DNA from: Campylorhamphus procurvoides
Taxonomy: Eukaryota; Chordata; Aves; Passeriformes; Dendrocolaptidae
NCBI GenBank assembly: GCA_013396655.1
Contig: WBMV01001904.1
Span: forward strand, 388,597-452,596
DNA length: 64,000 nucleotides
Direction: 5' to 3'
Below are positions 14,701 through 29,700 of the stretch, piece by piece. A model generated the notes under the pieces. It was not told the origin of the DNA, searched no databases, and was given only the letters and a program-made list of their open reading frames with translations. Each line of letters begins with the position of its first letter. Within the stretch, counting starts at the first letter, position 1. A program made the translations under genes and the position numbers.

Positions 14701-17700
14701 AATGTACAAATACACCTCATCTACTACACTGAGCAGCATTAAAGTAGCACCCGCTGGGTACAGGTGAGAAAGCAAACCCAGAGAGCAAATGCATGGCCTG
14801 GACAGGAGCCCGTGAGCACACACAGAGCACACTGCACACACTGGAGAGTAGAATCATGTCTATAAACTTAGAGAAGCTGGATCCTTTAGAAAGGGAAAAT
14901 AATAATGAATTCTGATACTGCAAGATATCAAGGGGTTCTTTTTCATCATCCTGTTTCAAGGGGAAGACTGAACTCATCAAACTGCTGAAATATTTGAAAA
15001 TGTGCTTCATCCAAAGATCCCAGCACATTTACAAGCTTCTTGGAGCATGGGGAACAAAAACCTAAACACCTACTTGCAAGTACTGTCCTTAGTATTTTGC
15101 TGTATCAGCTACAGGAAAATTAAAAGGGATGAAAATTGCCTTTAAGCCAGAAAAAAATTGTTCTGGTCACTTCTATAGAAATACAGCTCTATATGTGTGG
15201 GTTTTAATATTTTTATTAACTCTTCTAACTGGTACTAAAGTTTCTTTGAGATAATCTTTTCTTTTTATTTATACATTAAGAGGTCTTAGCAATTGGGATG
15301 TCTCAAGGATACCAAGATAGGACTTGGAGCATTCCAGTTCATTACCTAAGGCTCTCCTCACACAAATCTGAATTTACTCTGGGCACATGGATACAAACAT
15401 CCATACATCCATGATTAACTCCTGGTTTTTTTGCTCCTGCAGGTATTCCTTGTCCAATCATCATTGCCTGGGCCATTGGCAAGCTATATTATGAAAATGA
15501 ACAGTAAGTGATGTTAATGTTTGTGTTGTGATACTGATATGAGTGTGTAAATATTAATATTTATGGGTTCTCTAAATAAATTGAGAAATGCCTACACACC
15601 CAGACCGTATCCTTGTGCTCCTCCCAGGTCCCATGTCCCTGCTTCCATGGACTGCATTTCCTTCTTATTCCTCAGTTTGAGGAGCAGGTCCCTGTTCAGC
15701 CATGGAAGTTTCCTGCCTGTCCTGCCTGATTTTCTCACACATGGGGATGGAGAGCTCTAAGAAAAATGTCCTTAAAGAGCTGCCCACTCTGATCAGCTCC
15801 TCTGTCCCAAGCCCAGTTTCCTGGGGAATCTCATCCACTAGTTCTTTAAACAGCTGGAAGTCCCTCCTCTAAAGTTCAGAGTTCTGCTCTTTGCCACAGC
15901 ATTTGTCCATTTGTCTTGACCACTGTGGACATCGTGTAATCCCCCCACAAGGTCAGACCCAGCAAAGCGGACACGTGCAGAAAACATGTTCTCTCCTGCA
16001 GCTCCCGAGGCTCTTGGGCTGTCTCCGTGGACAGCCCCAAATTCAGGACAATGGGAAACTCCTCTTCTTCACCTGAGTGTCCAATTCAGCTGCACCTCAA
16101 GTTGTTTGGAGGTTGAACTGGGGTTCAAGTTGTGTAGCTGCTTAGAGTTTAAAAGCCCAGAATAGCAATCAGGGAGAACATTAGGAAAATGCTTCAACCA
16201 ACTTCCTAATTTTTTTTCATTTTTGTACTTAATAGAGATCGTTTTCTGCGTAGTGAGACAACTATAATTGGTACCGTGGCAGATACCCTGTCTGGGGTTT
16301 AGAAAAATATGGCAACTGTGAAAAAAGCACTGTTAAATCTCAATAAAAAAAAATCCCACACAAATGATTAAGAATTATTGTAGTAGTTTCATTGATGGGC
16401 AGTTGTTAAGGGGAAGAACATTAGTAAGAGCTAATTAACAATGATGATAAAACTAGTGGTGGGTTTGGTTATATAAAGAACTATCAGAGAATCATGAAGA
16501 ATATTAATTAGTGCTGTTCAATAGAAGGGTGTTTACATGTCTGAGCCTTATCAGAACTGTCTTCCTAAATTGTCCTCTTCAATATTCAGGGAGTGTCTGT
16601 TTATTTTTCCAGAGGTAAAAAGAAAAAAAAAAAGAAAGGAAAAAAAAAAGAAAGAAAGAAAAAAAAAAAGGCTGAATGGCTTTTATTTCACACAGATGGA
16701 ATTAAACATCTGATGCGCTGAGTAATTGTCGGTGATTTAGATTTCTCTTTTTGGTTTTAAATAAATGTGCAGTGATGATTTTATTGCAGGAGTAATGACT
16801 TGTGTTGGATTTAAAGAAAAACTTCAGATGGCAGACAGTTTGCAGTATCTCAGCCAAGGTCCCAGTTTGAACAGTTTGGACTGTAAATATGAAATATTGC
16901 AAATCAAATGCAGACATACATAATGTCACTGGCCAATTACTCACCTGATTTAATGGCTGTATTGGGGATATTTAGATTACAGTGTAACAGATATGGTTTA
17001 TAGCCTAAAGAGATGAACACCCACCTAAAAATCTCCCCTTTCTTTTTTCCTCCACTACCTACTAAAGGAACCTGAACCCTCAGCTGCCCTGCAGAAGCCT
17101 GTGCTGTAGAACTCTTATCTTTGGCCACAACCTTGTTTCCTCAAACTGTGTGATGCTTCACTCTGTGCAATTTTGGTCTAATACTGGGCTTCAAATAATA
17201 AATGTCAATATTTTGGTCTTCAGTGTATTCTTCCAGCTAAGCAATATTTAAATTCCAAGGAACAGTGAGCAGCCTTTGCCCTGGAACCTCATCTGTGATC
17301 TTCCAGCTCTGTTCCAAATTCTTTGCTGACTTTTTCTAGCTCACTAAGTTCTGCCACATGCCTCACTCTCCTTCTTATTAATCCCTCTGCAAGAACAGCC
17401 AGTTTCCCAGAAATTCCTCTTCTAATAGTTCTTGGTTCTCTGAGCTTCAGGCAATATAAAATAGTTCTCCCAAAATACCCTTCAAAATCTTCTCTCAAGT
17501 GCAGGTCTTGCAAGTTCTGGAGAATTGTGTTTCCTGCCTTGGCATATCTTGTAAATAATTTTTCTTCACATCTTTCCATCTATGTAAGGAAAGAAAAAGC
17601 CATTTTCATTCATTTAAGGCTGCCCTGGGGATTCCTCTTGGATGATAACTTGGCTGGAGGAAGTGCCTTATTCCAAGTCTTTCTCTCACCACCAAGTCTT

Positions 17701-20700
17701 GGAACATTAGTTGCAAAATGACCAATTTACACTAATTTGCAGCCAGTGCACCAGGGAATAGTAGACATGTTTTATATTTCTAAAATATTCAACGAACTCA
17801 TTCATTTGGAACTTAAAAGATGCAGGAAGTGAGTCAAGAAAAGACAAATAATTCATGGTTCTGAGTCATGTTTTTGGATACCAGCTGCACATCTCACCAC
17901 TGCTGTCCAGTCAGAACATCTTGCAGTGTGCAACCACCTCCTTTGGTTTGAGCAAACACCACATTTTGGAGAAAGGCTTTGAGGGCACGATGTGATCCAT
18001 AAGAATTCCATCTGAACTGTAGCTTTCCTCATCTTGGTTTATTTGCCCTGAGCTCTTACAGACCACGACCTCTTTGAGGCAACACATCTTCTATCTTGCT
18101 GCTTGTAAAAGTCCAGATCTGCCTCCATGGTCTCCTTGGCTCAGGCATTACCCTTGTTTTCATGTCTCCACTGACACTAACTTACTGTCTCGAGGCAAAC
18201 ACAAGGAAGGCATAATTTTTGCTATGTAGACTTGTTATGTGGTATCCATGACAGAAAAGAAAACTCTCAGACTCTTGAACTCCAAAATTTACTTCCTAGG
18301 GGATCTGGAGCTCCAATGATCTAGACCGTAAGGAATTATATGGCAAAGTTGTCTCTGCTTGGTGGAATCCTGAATCCAGCCCATATGGATGTATCTGCAA
18401 TGCTAAATTAGCTGGGCCTGTGTTAATTCCTGGGGCTGGAGTCCAAATAGTATGGAGTAATTCACATCCATATTATTAAACTGTTTTGGCCTCAAAAATC
18501 AGTGCAGTTTTGGGACTATTGGGAATGTCCACTGGCTCAGGCTAGCTCCAGGTTTGTTACCCAAGAATAGTTCAGGAGTTGGATATTATTTATCCCAGGC
18601 CAAAGCTGCACCAAGGAAAATGTGATGGTGTAAATGATTGAGGTCAGAGCTGAGCCATTTCTAATTCATTTATCAGCATAAATATGACAGATTTCTTGCT
18701 CTCAGTTAAGAGAATGAAGTGAGTGATACTATGGCTTGTGGTGAAATCACAGGGTTAGTCTGTCGTATAACACAGCAGGGAGAAAAACACTTGGAAATAG
18801 TGGAAGTCAAGCCAGAGTTCAGTCACATGTGGCACATCTGGGCTCTGCTGATTTGAGACCATTCAATCTACCTGAGAGTTCACTTAATGACCCAAATACT
18901 TGGGTTAGGTAGTTGGTAGCTTCAAGTGATGTCTCTGTTCCATCTGCTGGATTTGGTGATCGTAGAATCGTAGGATTTTGGAAAAGACCTCCAAGATCAA
19001 GGTCCAGCCATTCACCCAACACTGCCAGGTCCAGCACTAAACCACATCCCCAAGTGCCACATCTGCATGTTTTTTGAACACTTCCAGGAGTGGTGACACC
19101 ACCACTGAGTGGTCCTCGAATTCATTCAAAGCCAGTGGAATTACTCCTTACTCAGCCAGTGTCTTATATAGACAGCATTTCTGTGCAATTTGAGACCTAT
19201 TTGCTACGTCACAGCCACTTTGTGGAACGTGTCTCTGGGCACTGCAGTAGATAACAGCTGGGGGTTTGTTCTCTTGCACAGAATATTTCTGTAATCCCTT
19301 TCTCAGACATCTCCTGCATCCTCCTTATAAGCAGGTTCTCACGTGTCTTGGAAATATTTCCATAGGAAATTGGCAAAACCACAGTGGGAACATGAGTGTT
19401 CTACTTGGAGGGGGAAATGGGGCTTGGATCTCAGTCCAACAACAGGTGCTTTGTAGCAGAAAACTCAATTCCCTGCTGATTATTTATATATGATTCAACA
19501 TTGCAGTGAATAAAGGAACACCTCTTTATGGTGTCCTTCATATTGCAGTCAAAAAGAAGTGAATTTAACTTTATATATGATTTTCTTGTTTTGTTTCTTA
19601 CAGATGCTGGTTTGGAAAAGAGCCAGGGAAATACATTGATTACATATATCAAGGGCCAGTCATTCTTGTCCTTCTGGTAAGTGTTTTTGTGGGTGGGAAG
19701 ACATTGCCATCTCCCCTTGAGAGATATTTTTATAGGAATCTGTGAGTTTTTATGTAAAATAAGACACAAACAAGGTCAAACATCTTCAGGTGCTCTCTGG
19801 AGTTGTCACAGCAGCAAACACTGCAAGTCAATTGAAGTGATCTGGCTTTCCTTGATCTTAGACCATTCTTTCCTCCGCCCTTGGCAATGCTGTTTGCCTC
19901 TGTGCAATGTTCTGAGATGTGGGAAGGAAAAATGTTCAGAAACAGGAGGTACATTTCAGTATCTGCACATTCACTTGAGGTTCTTGACAACTTGAAAAAA
20001 TCTGTCATGAGCACTGTTTAGAAAAACATAATAATCGTGGCTGGGAATTGCACCTCCTCAAGCAGTCATCTCCATCTTCTGCATCCCATCATTGCTGTGA
20101 GTTTGTTTTTAGCTTTCCTGTTGTTAAGTTTCCTTTTTGATGCCGCCTACACTTACCAGGCTGTTTATCTGTTTACCCAACACTCTGTCTCCTGTGCCAA
20201 CCAAGAGCAGGCAAAGGAAGAAGGAAATTCATTCAAAAACCATTTTAAGCCTTCAGCTAAAGCGCAGTAATGCTTTCCCAGAAAATACTCAGTGTGGATG
20301 GAAAATATCAGTGCTTTTGGAAAGGACAATGCTGAAAAAAACCATTTTTACTCTCCCAGGCAGATGTCCCAGCAGAGAATTCACAGGGCTTGGTGGGGTC
20401 CCCTCTCTTAGGGAACCCAGACTTGCTGCAAGTGTCCCTTATGTCACTCCAATCCCCATGGAGAAGGCGCAAGTGCTCCAGAACAGGCATCACTTCCAGC
20501 TTTTTCAAAGCTGAGAAGCCTCATGCTCTCACCTTGTCAGAGCTATGTCCGTGTGATTCAGCATCAAAAGAGCTTCCCTGTTGCCTAGGAAGCCAACTAT
20601 TAATCTCATTATATCTTGAGATCAGGAGAAGCAATTTCTCTATTAATTGTCCACATGCAGCAAACAGATCGCAGAGTGCCCACCTGAAAAGAGAAAGAAA

Positions 20701-23700
20701 ACATAGTAGGGGTCTGTTTTGATGTAACAATTCTTTTTTCAATGTTCTAAGGAGAAAAATAACAACTGGTGTGACACACAAAATACAATGTGTGTCACTA
20801 AGGGAGTCATCCCAAAAACACAAACAGACTCATGGTAAATTGGCTCACTGATGCAGAGACTAACTCACAAATAAATCCTATTTGCACAGCACAAGGTAGG
20901 AGGTCTGTGATAATCAGAGAATTCAGGTTTCACATTGTTGCCTGGAAGTCTGTGAATCTGTGATTAGTCCACAAGGTCTATAAAATCCTTGGGCAGCATC
21001 TCTAGCAGATACCATGAGTAGCTTAGAGGCATGAAAATAGCTCTCTTGTCCATAGAACAGCACTTTGTATTTATTTAAAGACCCCAAGAAGGCACAGAAA
21101 GTGGAGGTACAGTTGGGGGCTGCCTCTTTATATTTAGGTCATTACATCTGCCTGTAATTTAGAACAGCCCTGAGACCCCTCTAAACTGAGCCAGTAACAA
21201 CAGCCCTGACCTGACACCCTGTGTTGAGCCTTCCTACCTTGGCTTGCCTGCACTTGAGCTCTAATTAAAACACTAATGAGATAACAGCAGTAATTGCACT
21301 GTGGGGTTGAAAGAAGATGATAAAATTTACACAAGTAACATAAGGGCAAGCCCTTCCTCCCTTCACCTTCAAAAACCACTGCTGTGGGAGGAAAACAGCC
21401 CTCTGGCAACAAAATCTGAAAAGCAAATCTGCAAACTCCTGTTATGTGCCCCCTTCCCCCCTTCTTTTTGAACTGTCCATTGAGTTTTGTGTTTAATTAA
21501 AATACACAGCTCCACGGTGTCTTATAGCAACTTGACATGCTCATTTCTTGAGCCTTCTGTTAATAAATTCAAATTGTATATAATAATTCAAGCATCACTT
21601 ATTTTTATTGGAGTTACTGACCTTTTCAAGGGTGCTGTGAAAAGTGATGGATTAAGAGCACTGAAATTTGACTTCTGCCATGCACTCAGGGCAACAAAGT
21701 CAAGCATCACTGCCCTCATATGTGATTATGTCTCTGCCTTATCAGATATGGGGACAAAGTGCTGCTTTCCTCTTCCCTCCAGTGAACAATGGTCACCTAA
21801 AATGGAAAACAAGAAGATTTCAAAAATAGTACAACTCTGTGACCTCTTTCAGTCACAGCTCATGAGTTTAAGTTGAATTAATGAAGAATTGAAATGGAGT
21901 TGCAAGTGAAATTCATGTTTTGTGAAAGAACATACAAGACAGTACATAATCCTGATGAGACAAGGGAGAATGGCTTTAAGCTGATGGAGGGAAGATTTAG
22001 ATTAGATATTGAGGAAGAAATTCCTCCCTGTGAGGGTGGGCAGGCCCTGGCACAGGTTGGGCAGAGAAGCTGTGGCTGTTCCATCCCTGGAAGTGTCCAA
22101 GGCCAGGTTGGACAGGACTTGGAGCAACCTGGGCTAGTGGAAGGTGTCCCTGCCCATGGCAGGGGGTGGACCGAGATGATTTCAAAGGTCTCTTCCAACC
22201 CAAACCATTCTAGGGATCTGTGACAATTCTGTGAGACAACTATCCCAGGGCACTGCTGGAAAGAGAGAGAGACATGAATATTACTAGAAGAAATTAATGT
22301 TGTTTCCAAAAGGATGCTCATACTGAAAGTCTAAAAACTCCCCCAAATGACAATTCCTGTCACGTGAGCATTCAGGCTGGGGCAACTAAAATTGGCTTCA
22401 CCCACCTGAGTGAAGAGCCAAGAGCCCAATGTCCTGCTCAGTTGAGTTTTGGTTACCTTGTGGATAGGGGTAACATCATTTTTGTTCCAGGAACCTCGTT
22501 ATACCACCCAGTGGAAATATGATTAGAGTGATCTTTTTAAATATTCTTAGTTTCAGAGGGATAAAACCTGCTTCTAAAGATGCAGAGTCTCTTTAAAATA
22601 TATGTATTTTTAAGGCTTTTGTCTGCCAAAAATTATTTCCACTGGTTTTGATTTCTCATTTTCTTCCCTCTATGCATTGAACAGCTGCAGCAAAGGCTAA
22701 TGTAACACAGGGCATAGGTCATACAGGAATTCTGAACCTCATGGGAAATAAAGATTGGCCTAAACAAAGCCCTTTGATCATGGGAGCAGTCCTCAAAACC
22801 ATCTTTAAACCATATTATTGTGCTGTATCTCAGGTACAAAGACTTCGAACAATGCAGTCAAGAGATTTGTGTGATTGATTTCCTACTTATCTGTAGAAGG
22901 AACCTGAAGATTGGCTTGGGCAGGAAACAGGGAAACAATTTCAGACACAATTTCAGACACTATTTCAGAAGCAAAGGAAAAAGGAGTGTAAGTGCTGATC
23001 CTGTATATTGGGTGAGAAACCAGCATTTTTATTGACAAAAAATGTAGGTAATCATCCTTCTCTGTTTCATTGCTGAATGGATTTTGGCTTGAAAATATCC
23101 CGTGAGAGATCTAATCATTCAGGACATTGGATGCTTTGAAATTTCATTTCTGGGAGCGTCTTCTATACACTCTGTTAGGTATTTTATCTTCAAATGAGTG
23201 ATTTTTTTAAATTCTGGTCTCTTTGCTCTGGATCATATAACCAAGTTATAATCACACACTCCTCTCTGAAGGTAAAGAATGGGCACAGGCTTGGAAATAC
23301 ATGTCTAGGAAGTGGATTTCATCCTGATTTTATTAAGGAAAATATATTTCTAACGTTCCATTTTAAATGTAAATGCTGCCAAAGACACTAGTGAACACAA
23401 AAACCCATCAGGATCAGAGGACAAAACTCAGCAATCAGGCACCAGAGACAGTAAACTGAGCTGCTTTCATTCACAGTAACCTCTGTGGTGAAGTGACCCC
23501 AGCTCTGCAATATTTCTCAGAGCTAAAATTGTATCAGCTTTCTGGTTTTCAAACAGGCAGATCAAATATTTATTTTTTTTCCCAAGACTTACAATCAGCT
23601 TTAACAGATTTGTGTGTGTGTGCTTGGAAACAGTGTGCTTGAACAGTTCTCTAACCTCTGCCTTTTGTGTCTGGTTGAAAATAATTCACCACAATCAATT

Positions 23701-26700
23701 AGTTGCTGGAATAAGTGGGCGTATGAGCTGATGGGAAGATGTGGAATCCACTTCTGCCTCTGCCTTCATCAGCTGTTCCCTTTTGAACGAGTTAGATTGC
23801 TGCTCCAAGCTCAGTTTCCCACTTAAAGATGCTTCTCTTCCTTTGCTTGGAGATTCCTGGATGCCAAGTGTTTCAGAGGAGTTAAGGGTCCTTAAGAAGA
23901 TGGGTTTGTTCTTATTGCGGAGTGGAATTTTGCTCAGGACCCAAGTGCTCTTTATGATGTGCTGATCAATCACAAGGTAGCATTTTTGTGGTGGCAAGAT
24001 GAAGGCTTGCCCCAGTAATCAAGGTGTGACCCCACAAATGGATTTTTATTCAGCATCCCTTTGTCTGGTTTATTTTCTTTTCACTTCTCAGTAATTCCAG
24101 ATATTTATTTCTTTTTTTCATTTCCTTTCTTTCACTGGGCACTGAGATGAAATTTTCAGGGTGCCAGCTAATGTAATTCCACCATTTCTTTTGTGAATGA
24201 AAATGCCCAGAGCTCATAACTCTCCAGGGTAAGGCCAAGATTATCTTCCCCCATGGTGTTACCTTTATATCGTGTGATTTCTGTGCCATGTTATTGCCTG
24301 ACCACTTAGAGCCCTGAGCCCCAGTACAGCTCTTTGCAATCAGCCTTTAATTGTGCTATTCTGATTAGTTTGATGTCACTAAAAATCTGCCGGCCTATTC
24401 TTCATTCCCTTTTGTAGATCATTAAGATCTGTGTAAAAGAGCACAGATCTACTGGTAGCCTCTATCCATTGAGAAAACAGAATATATATATATGTATATA
24501 TATATATTCCTACCCTTTCTTTCTTCTATTTTTATGCACAGTACTCTTCCCTCCAAGCCTCTTAACAAGTTCATTGGGAACCTTTAGAGAAACAAATTTG
24601 GATTTCTTTCATAAACCTGAGTAGATTGATCACTGGATCTCCCTTGTCCCCATGCTGGCTCTTCCAGAGGACTTCACAAACCATGTCACTCTTCCCCTTT
24701 ATTTCTACAAATGCTCCTCTTTACAAAGAATTTGTCCAGCTCCAGCTCAGCTTCAATTTATGGGAAATAGCAGTCCCCACATATAGGAACCACTGGCTGA
24801 GGCTCTGGAATACCATGTCAGGAAAAGTTTCACTAAATATCTGAGTGTTTAGTTTTTCAAAACAAAGGCTGTGGAAAGATAACGGTGTTTTTTTAAAGTA
24901 TGTCACGTCAGAGAGTGGAGCTATTTAACTTATTAGTATTTTTGACAAAAAGGAATTTTTCATAAGTCACTGTTAATATATCTAAGCTAAATTAACAAGA
25001 CTTGTAGCATGCAGAGAAGAAGGCTTCACGAGCTGTCTTCCAATAGAAATAAACAAATATTAAAATTCAATTTATATAAAATATTTTATATTCATTTTAT
25101 TAAATATATCTTCATTAAAATAAACACAGTTGTATAAATAATAATAATTGAAAATTATTAATAATATAATTTTAAATACATTTATATTACATTTCATTTT
25201 TTGTCAAATTTTATGTATTTATTGCCCACTTGTGCAAAGGATGTTTTGATACAATTGCTTACCATAACTATAGGACTTGGCTCAATAACTCTTCCCATCA
25301 CATGTCCTAGTTTATCAGTATAATGATACTGTGCATTGTTCACACATGATTTTTTTCCTTGAAATGTGCTGCTTTCTGGTTTTGCCTGATAATCCTAACA
25401 CCACACAGGCATTTACTCCTCTGAAAGCACAGCTATCTTTCTGCCAGCCTGTTACACACTTCTGTTTTTCCCAATATGTCTCTAATAGTATTGCAGGTAG
25501 GGCAAATAGGGTTATTAAGCAACTTAGCCAATATTTAGGGAATCTGTTCCTTTCTGATATTGTCCAATAGACAAAATTTGTAGTGCATCTTAATTTTGAC
25601 CATAGAATCACAGCATGACTTGGGTTGAAAGGGACATTAAGGATCATCCAGTCCCACCCCTGCCATGGGAAGGGACACCTTCCACTAGCCCAGGATGCTC
25701 CGAGCCCCATCCAACCTGGCCTTGGACACTTCCAGGGATGGGGCAGCCCAGAAAACACGACTCCCATACGATCTCCAAGTCATGGTTATTCCTGCCCTGC
25801 TTCCCTGGAGCGGATCTTTCCCTCCTGCTCTCAGGAGTCTCTTCCACAGTCTCCCTGATCAAAGCCATCCACCTCATTATGCCTCATTCTTCTTAATCAC
25901 ATCTCATTTTCCCTGATTGTACATAAAAGTATTTTCCAGCCCTTTCCCCAGAGGAGTCATTGTGGTGCCTGTGACCTTTAAAAAGGAAACTTTTGTGATA
26001 AAAGGCGCTGTCTGAGGATCGTGTCAGGCCAGCATGGGAGAACAATTAAAACAGAGCATTAATAAACTGTCAGGCTGTTCCTCTGAGGTCAGGATGACAG
26101 CATCTAATGCTCCCCCTGAAATGACTGCTCTCATCCCAATTGGGGTTGTTTAATCCTGAGATGGATTTTACTACATTGCATAAAAATACAGAGTCTAAAT
26201 AGAATAATTTTTACAGTTCCTGGGAGTGAAGAGGAACAAACATTCTAAGAAGCACAGAAGTAAAAGCTTTCTGTGAAGCATAAAATACAAAGCCCAGCAG
26301 AAAATGAGTAAAAGAAATGCCAGTTGTCCATTAAATTCTCAAAAGAAAAAGAGAAGAGCTTAATGATTTCCCTTTTAAACTCCTGGGCTCAGGGAAAACT
26401 GCATAGAAACCTTCAGAGTCAGCGTTCCCTCTTTGGGCAGTTTTGGCAATTTCATCTTGCTAAGGGAGATAAATTTCCTCTCAAATGGAGTTTGGTTTTT
26501 ATGAAAGAAAAGTTTTATGGCCAAAAATCACTCCCTGAAAAGTTTCTTTTGGTTCAGAAGAGTTTCTGGGTTTGTGTGTTCAGGTTGTAATTGATTGGTG
26601 CCAAAACAGATGGTCCAAATGGTTTTTGGATCACTGGCTTATAACTCCCTTTTGGGGGTCTGAATTTTCATCTCAATTTAGAAATGGAAAGACTAAACTT

Positions 26701-29700
26701 CCAAAGCCCTGGCAGGATATGAAAACTCTTTCTTTCCCATCTGTAGTTGGAGAGGGTCTTATTCCAGCAATAATGATATTCTTAGCATAGCATAAATAAA
26801 AGTAAGAGAAGAAGAAATAAGCCACTTTACTCTGCCTTCAAGGCTTCACCTTTGGATTCATTTCATCCATCAATAAATATCAAGGTAAAAACTCTTAATT
26901 CTGTTTTCCATTATGAAGCAGAAAACATGCATAAACAGAAATGAATGGAAAGATAAAGCAAGCATGAGGATAAACAAAAATGATGAAGTGCCTGCCATCA
27001 GTACTCCCCCTAAATGTCCTTTCCTGTCTCCATTTATGGAACTGATGTGTGGGTTTGCCTAGAACTGTGCAGCTCTGAGAGAAATTAGTCTGTTGACATA
27101 AAGCTCCAATAATAACAAGAAAGTCCTTGACAAATAATTGTGTACTTTGCTCAATACAGCACTGAGGCTCTTTTCTAGGAACATTCACTTTGCAGTAATA
27201 AGATCTTTTTTTCCTTTGAAATGTTGCTATATATACGAGGAATAAACACCAGAGGCTTTTGCCTGTAAATCAGGCTCAGTTTGGTAGGCACTAAAACTGT
27301 GTAGATTCTCTCCAGCTGAGGAAATATCTCCATTCTCATTTCCAAGCCTCCAGCTTGCCTGTTCCCTGCTTGATTCCCAGATTATGTCTTCTGTCCTGAA
27401 CAAATTCATGCCATCATCCCAATGACTTGTGGTCTCAGGCCCAGTGGGGGCAAATGGGCAATTAAAATCCCATCTGATTATGCAGCGAAAGTTGATCTTC
27501 AGATTGGACCTCTTGCAGTGCCTTTTCCTACCGAGCCAACTGTCTGTCTGAAATGGAGTGGGTTTTGAAAAAGAAGTCATTAAAAGTGAGCACACTGAAA
27601 TGTGCTTCTGGTAGGCAAAACTGAAAATGAGTATTTTGATGTGACCGCATTTTCGTCTTTTTTGCCTTGGAATTGTTTACTTGCTAAACTCTGCATTTTA
27701 AGGGTTGTGCTACTCAAGTCTTAAAGATCTCTTGGAGAAACCTTAATAGGCACAAAATGTTACTGCCTCAAAGCATATTTTAAGTTTTCATAGACTAAAG
27801 TGTTACAGAACCTCAGTAGACACAGCCACGTTCATTCAGCTGGAGCTCAGGTGGGCTGCCCTGGACAACCTGAAGATCACTGGGTGATTTGTTTGGGGCA
27901 ACTGATTCAAGTCCAAGCACTACTTATCCAAAACCACTCATTAAAAATATTTCAAATGAACCAGGGTTGAAAAGTTTCCCTTTTTCTTCACTGAATATAA
28001 ATAGATCCTGGGATAATGAGCTGCTTGGAAGTAATGTAAAATTAAATTATGCCCATCCACTCAGCTCCCTGTGCTCTTCTTATCCTCACTTTTGGATGGA
28101 ACTGCTTTTTACGCAAGGCCGAGTCCCATGGCTTTTCTCTCTTAGGTAGCTAATGTAGAATGGGGAGGAATTAGTTACTCCTTTCCCTGAGGGAGCCCGT
28201 GGGATGCAGCCAGCACCAGGAGCTGTGTGTGCCACAAGTGTCCTGTCCTGCTGCAGGGAAACCAAGCCTTGAAAGAGCTGTACACGTTATTCATGCCTTC
28301 TAAAGCCAGAAGGGGAGGTGAATTATTTTTCTAACTTTACTTTATGAATGAAAAGGCCACAGTATTCCTCTGCCATCATCTCTTAGGCTTGTATATGAGA
28401 CTCATTTTTTCAGTACCTTCCATCCAGCCCAGGATACTCTATTTCCACCTGTCTCATTTACCAGTCCTGTTAAAAAAAAATAGTTCTCTGGTTTGCAGGG
28501 AGAGGCAGATTTGTAGAAGACTGGAAGAAACACGGTGACAGTCACACTGAAATGCAGCCTAGACATTACTGACTATTCCCCCAGTAGATTTTAGTGTCTG
28601 TCTTGAGGCCCACAGCCTTGGACACTGCCCAGGTGACTAAGGATGTGCAGCACAAACTAGGAATGGGACTCAGTTTAAGTGGTGATGCCACTCTTCCCTT
28701 CTCCTAGGAAATATAATTAGAAATAATGTCCCTGGCAGGGTTTCCTCTGACACCTGGGCAGTTTGTTAAAAGGAAGAAGTGATCTATTTTCCTTCCTGAT
28801 GCTTTTGTAGAGAGTTGAGGTATCTTACTTTGTCAATTGTAGCAGTGCCACCCGTAGTCCTCAGCTATGCAGGTGCTCAAGTGCTGCTCAGGTCTGGGCT
28901 TGGACAACTGAACTGAGAGAATGAGAAATTGATTTACACAGAATAAATGTGTTTGTAGTGAAGTAACACCCAAAGTTTTCATCTGGCAGTTCTCTTTCTG
29001 GACTGATGAAGCACACTTCTGCAATTTAATTTCAGAGAAGGTCAAAATCCCTAGTTTTCTCATGCAGTCTGTGGCAATTTGAACTTCCAGTTCAAATGGA
29101 ATGATGCTGTCACATCGAAGTAAGACTCACAACACTTGAAATGCCTTCCTCTATCCAGTTCATCCCATGTTAATCCCATGTGATTAATCTTACTTGCTCT
29201 TGCCTAGGAGTCTGTAATTCAATCTGGCACTTTCCATTACGATTGCAAAAGTGGCAAGTTTCGAATTGGTGCCTTTTTTGCATCCTCAATAGAAGTTACC
29301 CAGACATGGCTCTGAACTGATGAACAACCTCAAGATTTGCCAGCTGAATTTCAGTGGCAGAAGTTCCCTGTGGATGAGGGACACCCCCACCCATCTCCCT
29401 CTGATCCAGAACATTTCAGGGACTGCCTGAATGTTTCTCCTCCTGTTATTGAGAAACAGAGTAGTCACCAGTGTGAGGAGTTTAAGATTCAAGTCGAACC
29501 AGGGATGTGAAATGTTTTGTCTCTGATAAATAAAGTGTGAGCCAGTTGACTTCAAGTTCTTAATATGACAAAAACAATTCTAACTAGAGCAAATACACAA
29601 GCTGCAATGTTTTATTTATTTCTTGTACTCCCCAAGGCCCTGCTCTGATAAGAAAATAATTCTCAAAAATGTCATGTTAACTCCTAGAGCAGTGTTTTTG

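Larger units (their letters stand above)
15504..19603 (+). other. CRHR2 intron, 4.1 kb
   Basis: GT-AG intron, phase 2. It contains a repeat-like block of unknown class (about 15575-16085), an A/G-rich low-complexity run (16616-16670), an unidentified antisense ORF (17289-17579) and a minus-oriented CR1 fragment (18959-19115). Confidence 0.9.

Noticed and set aside
9083..17935. Short similarity between 'gtcagagcatcttgcagtga' (9083) and 'gtcagaacatcttgcagtgt' (17912)
   Set aside because: Only about 25 bases are alike and flanks differ. Too little to call a repeat family.
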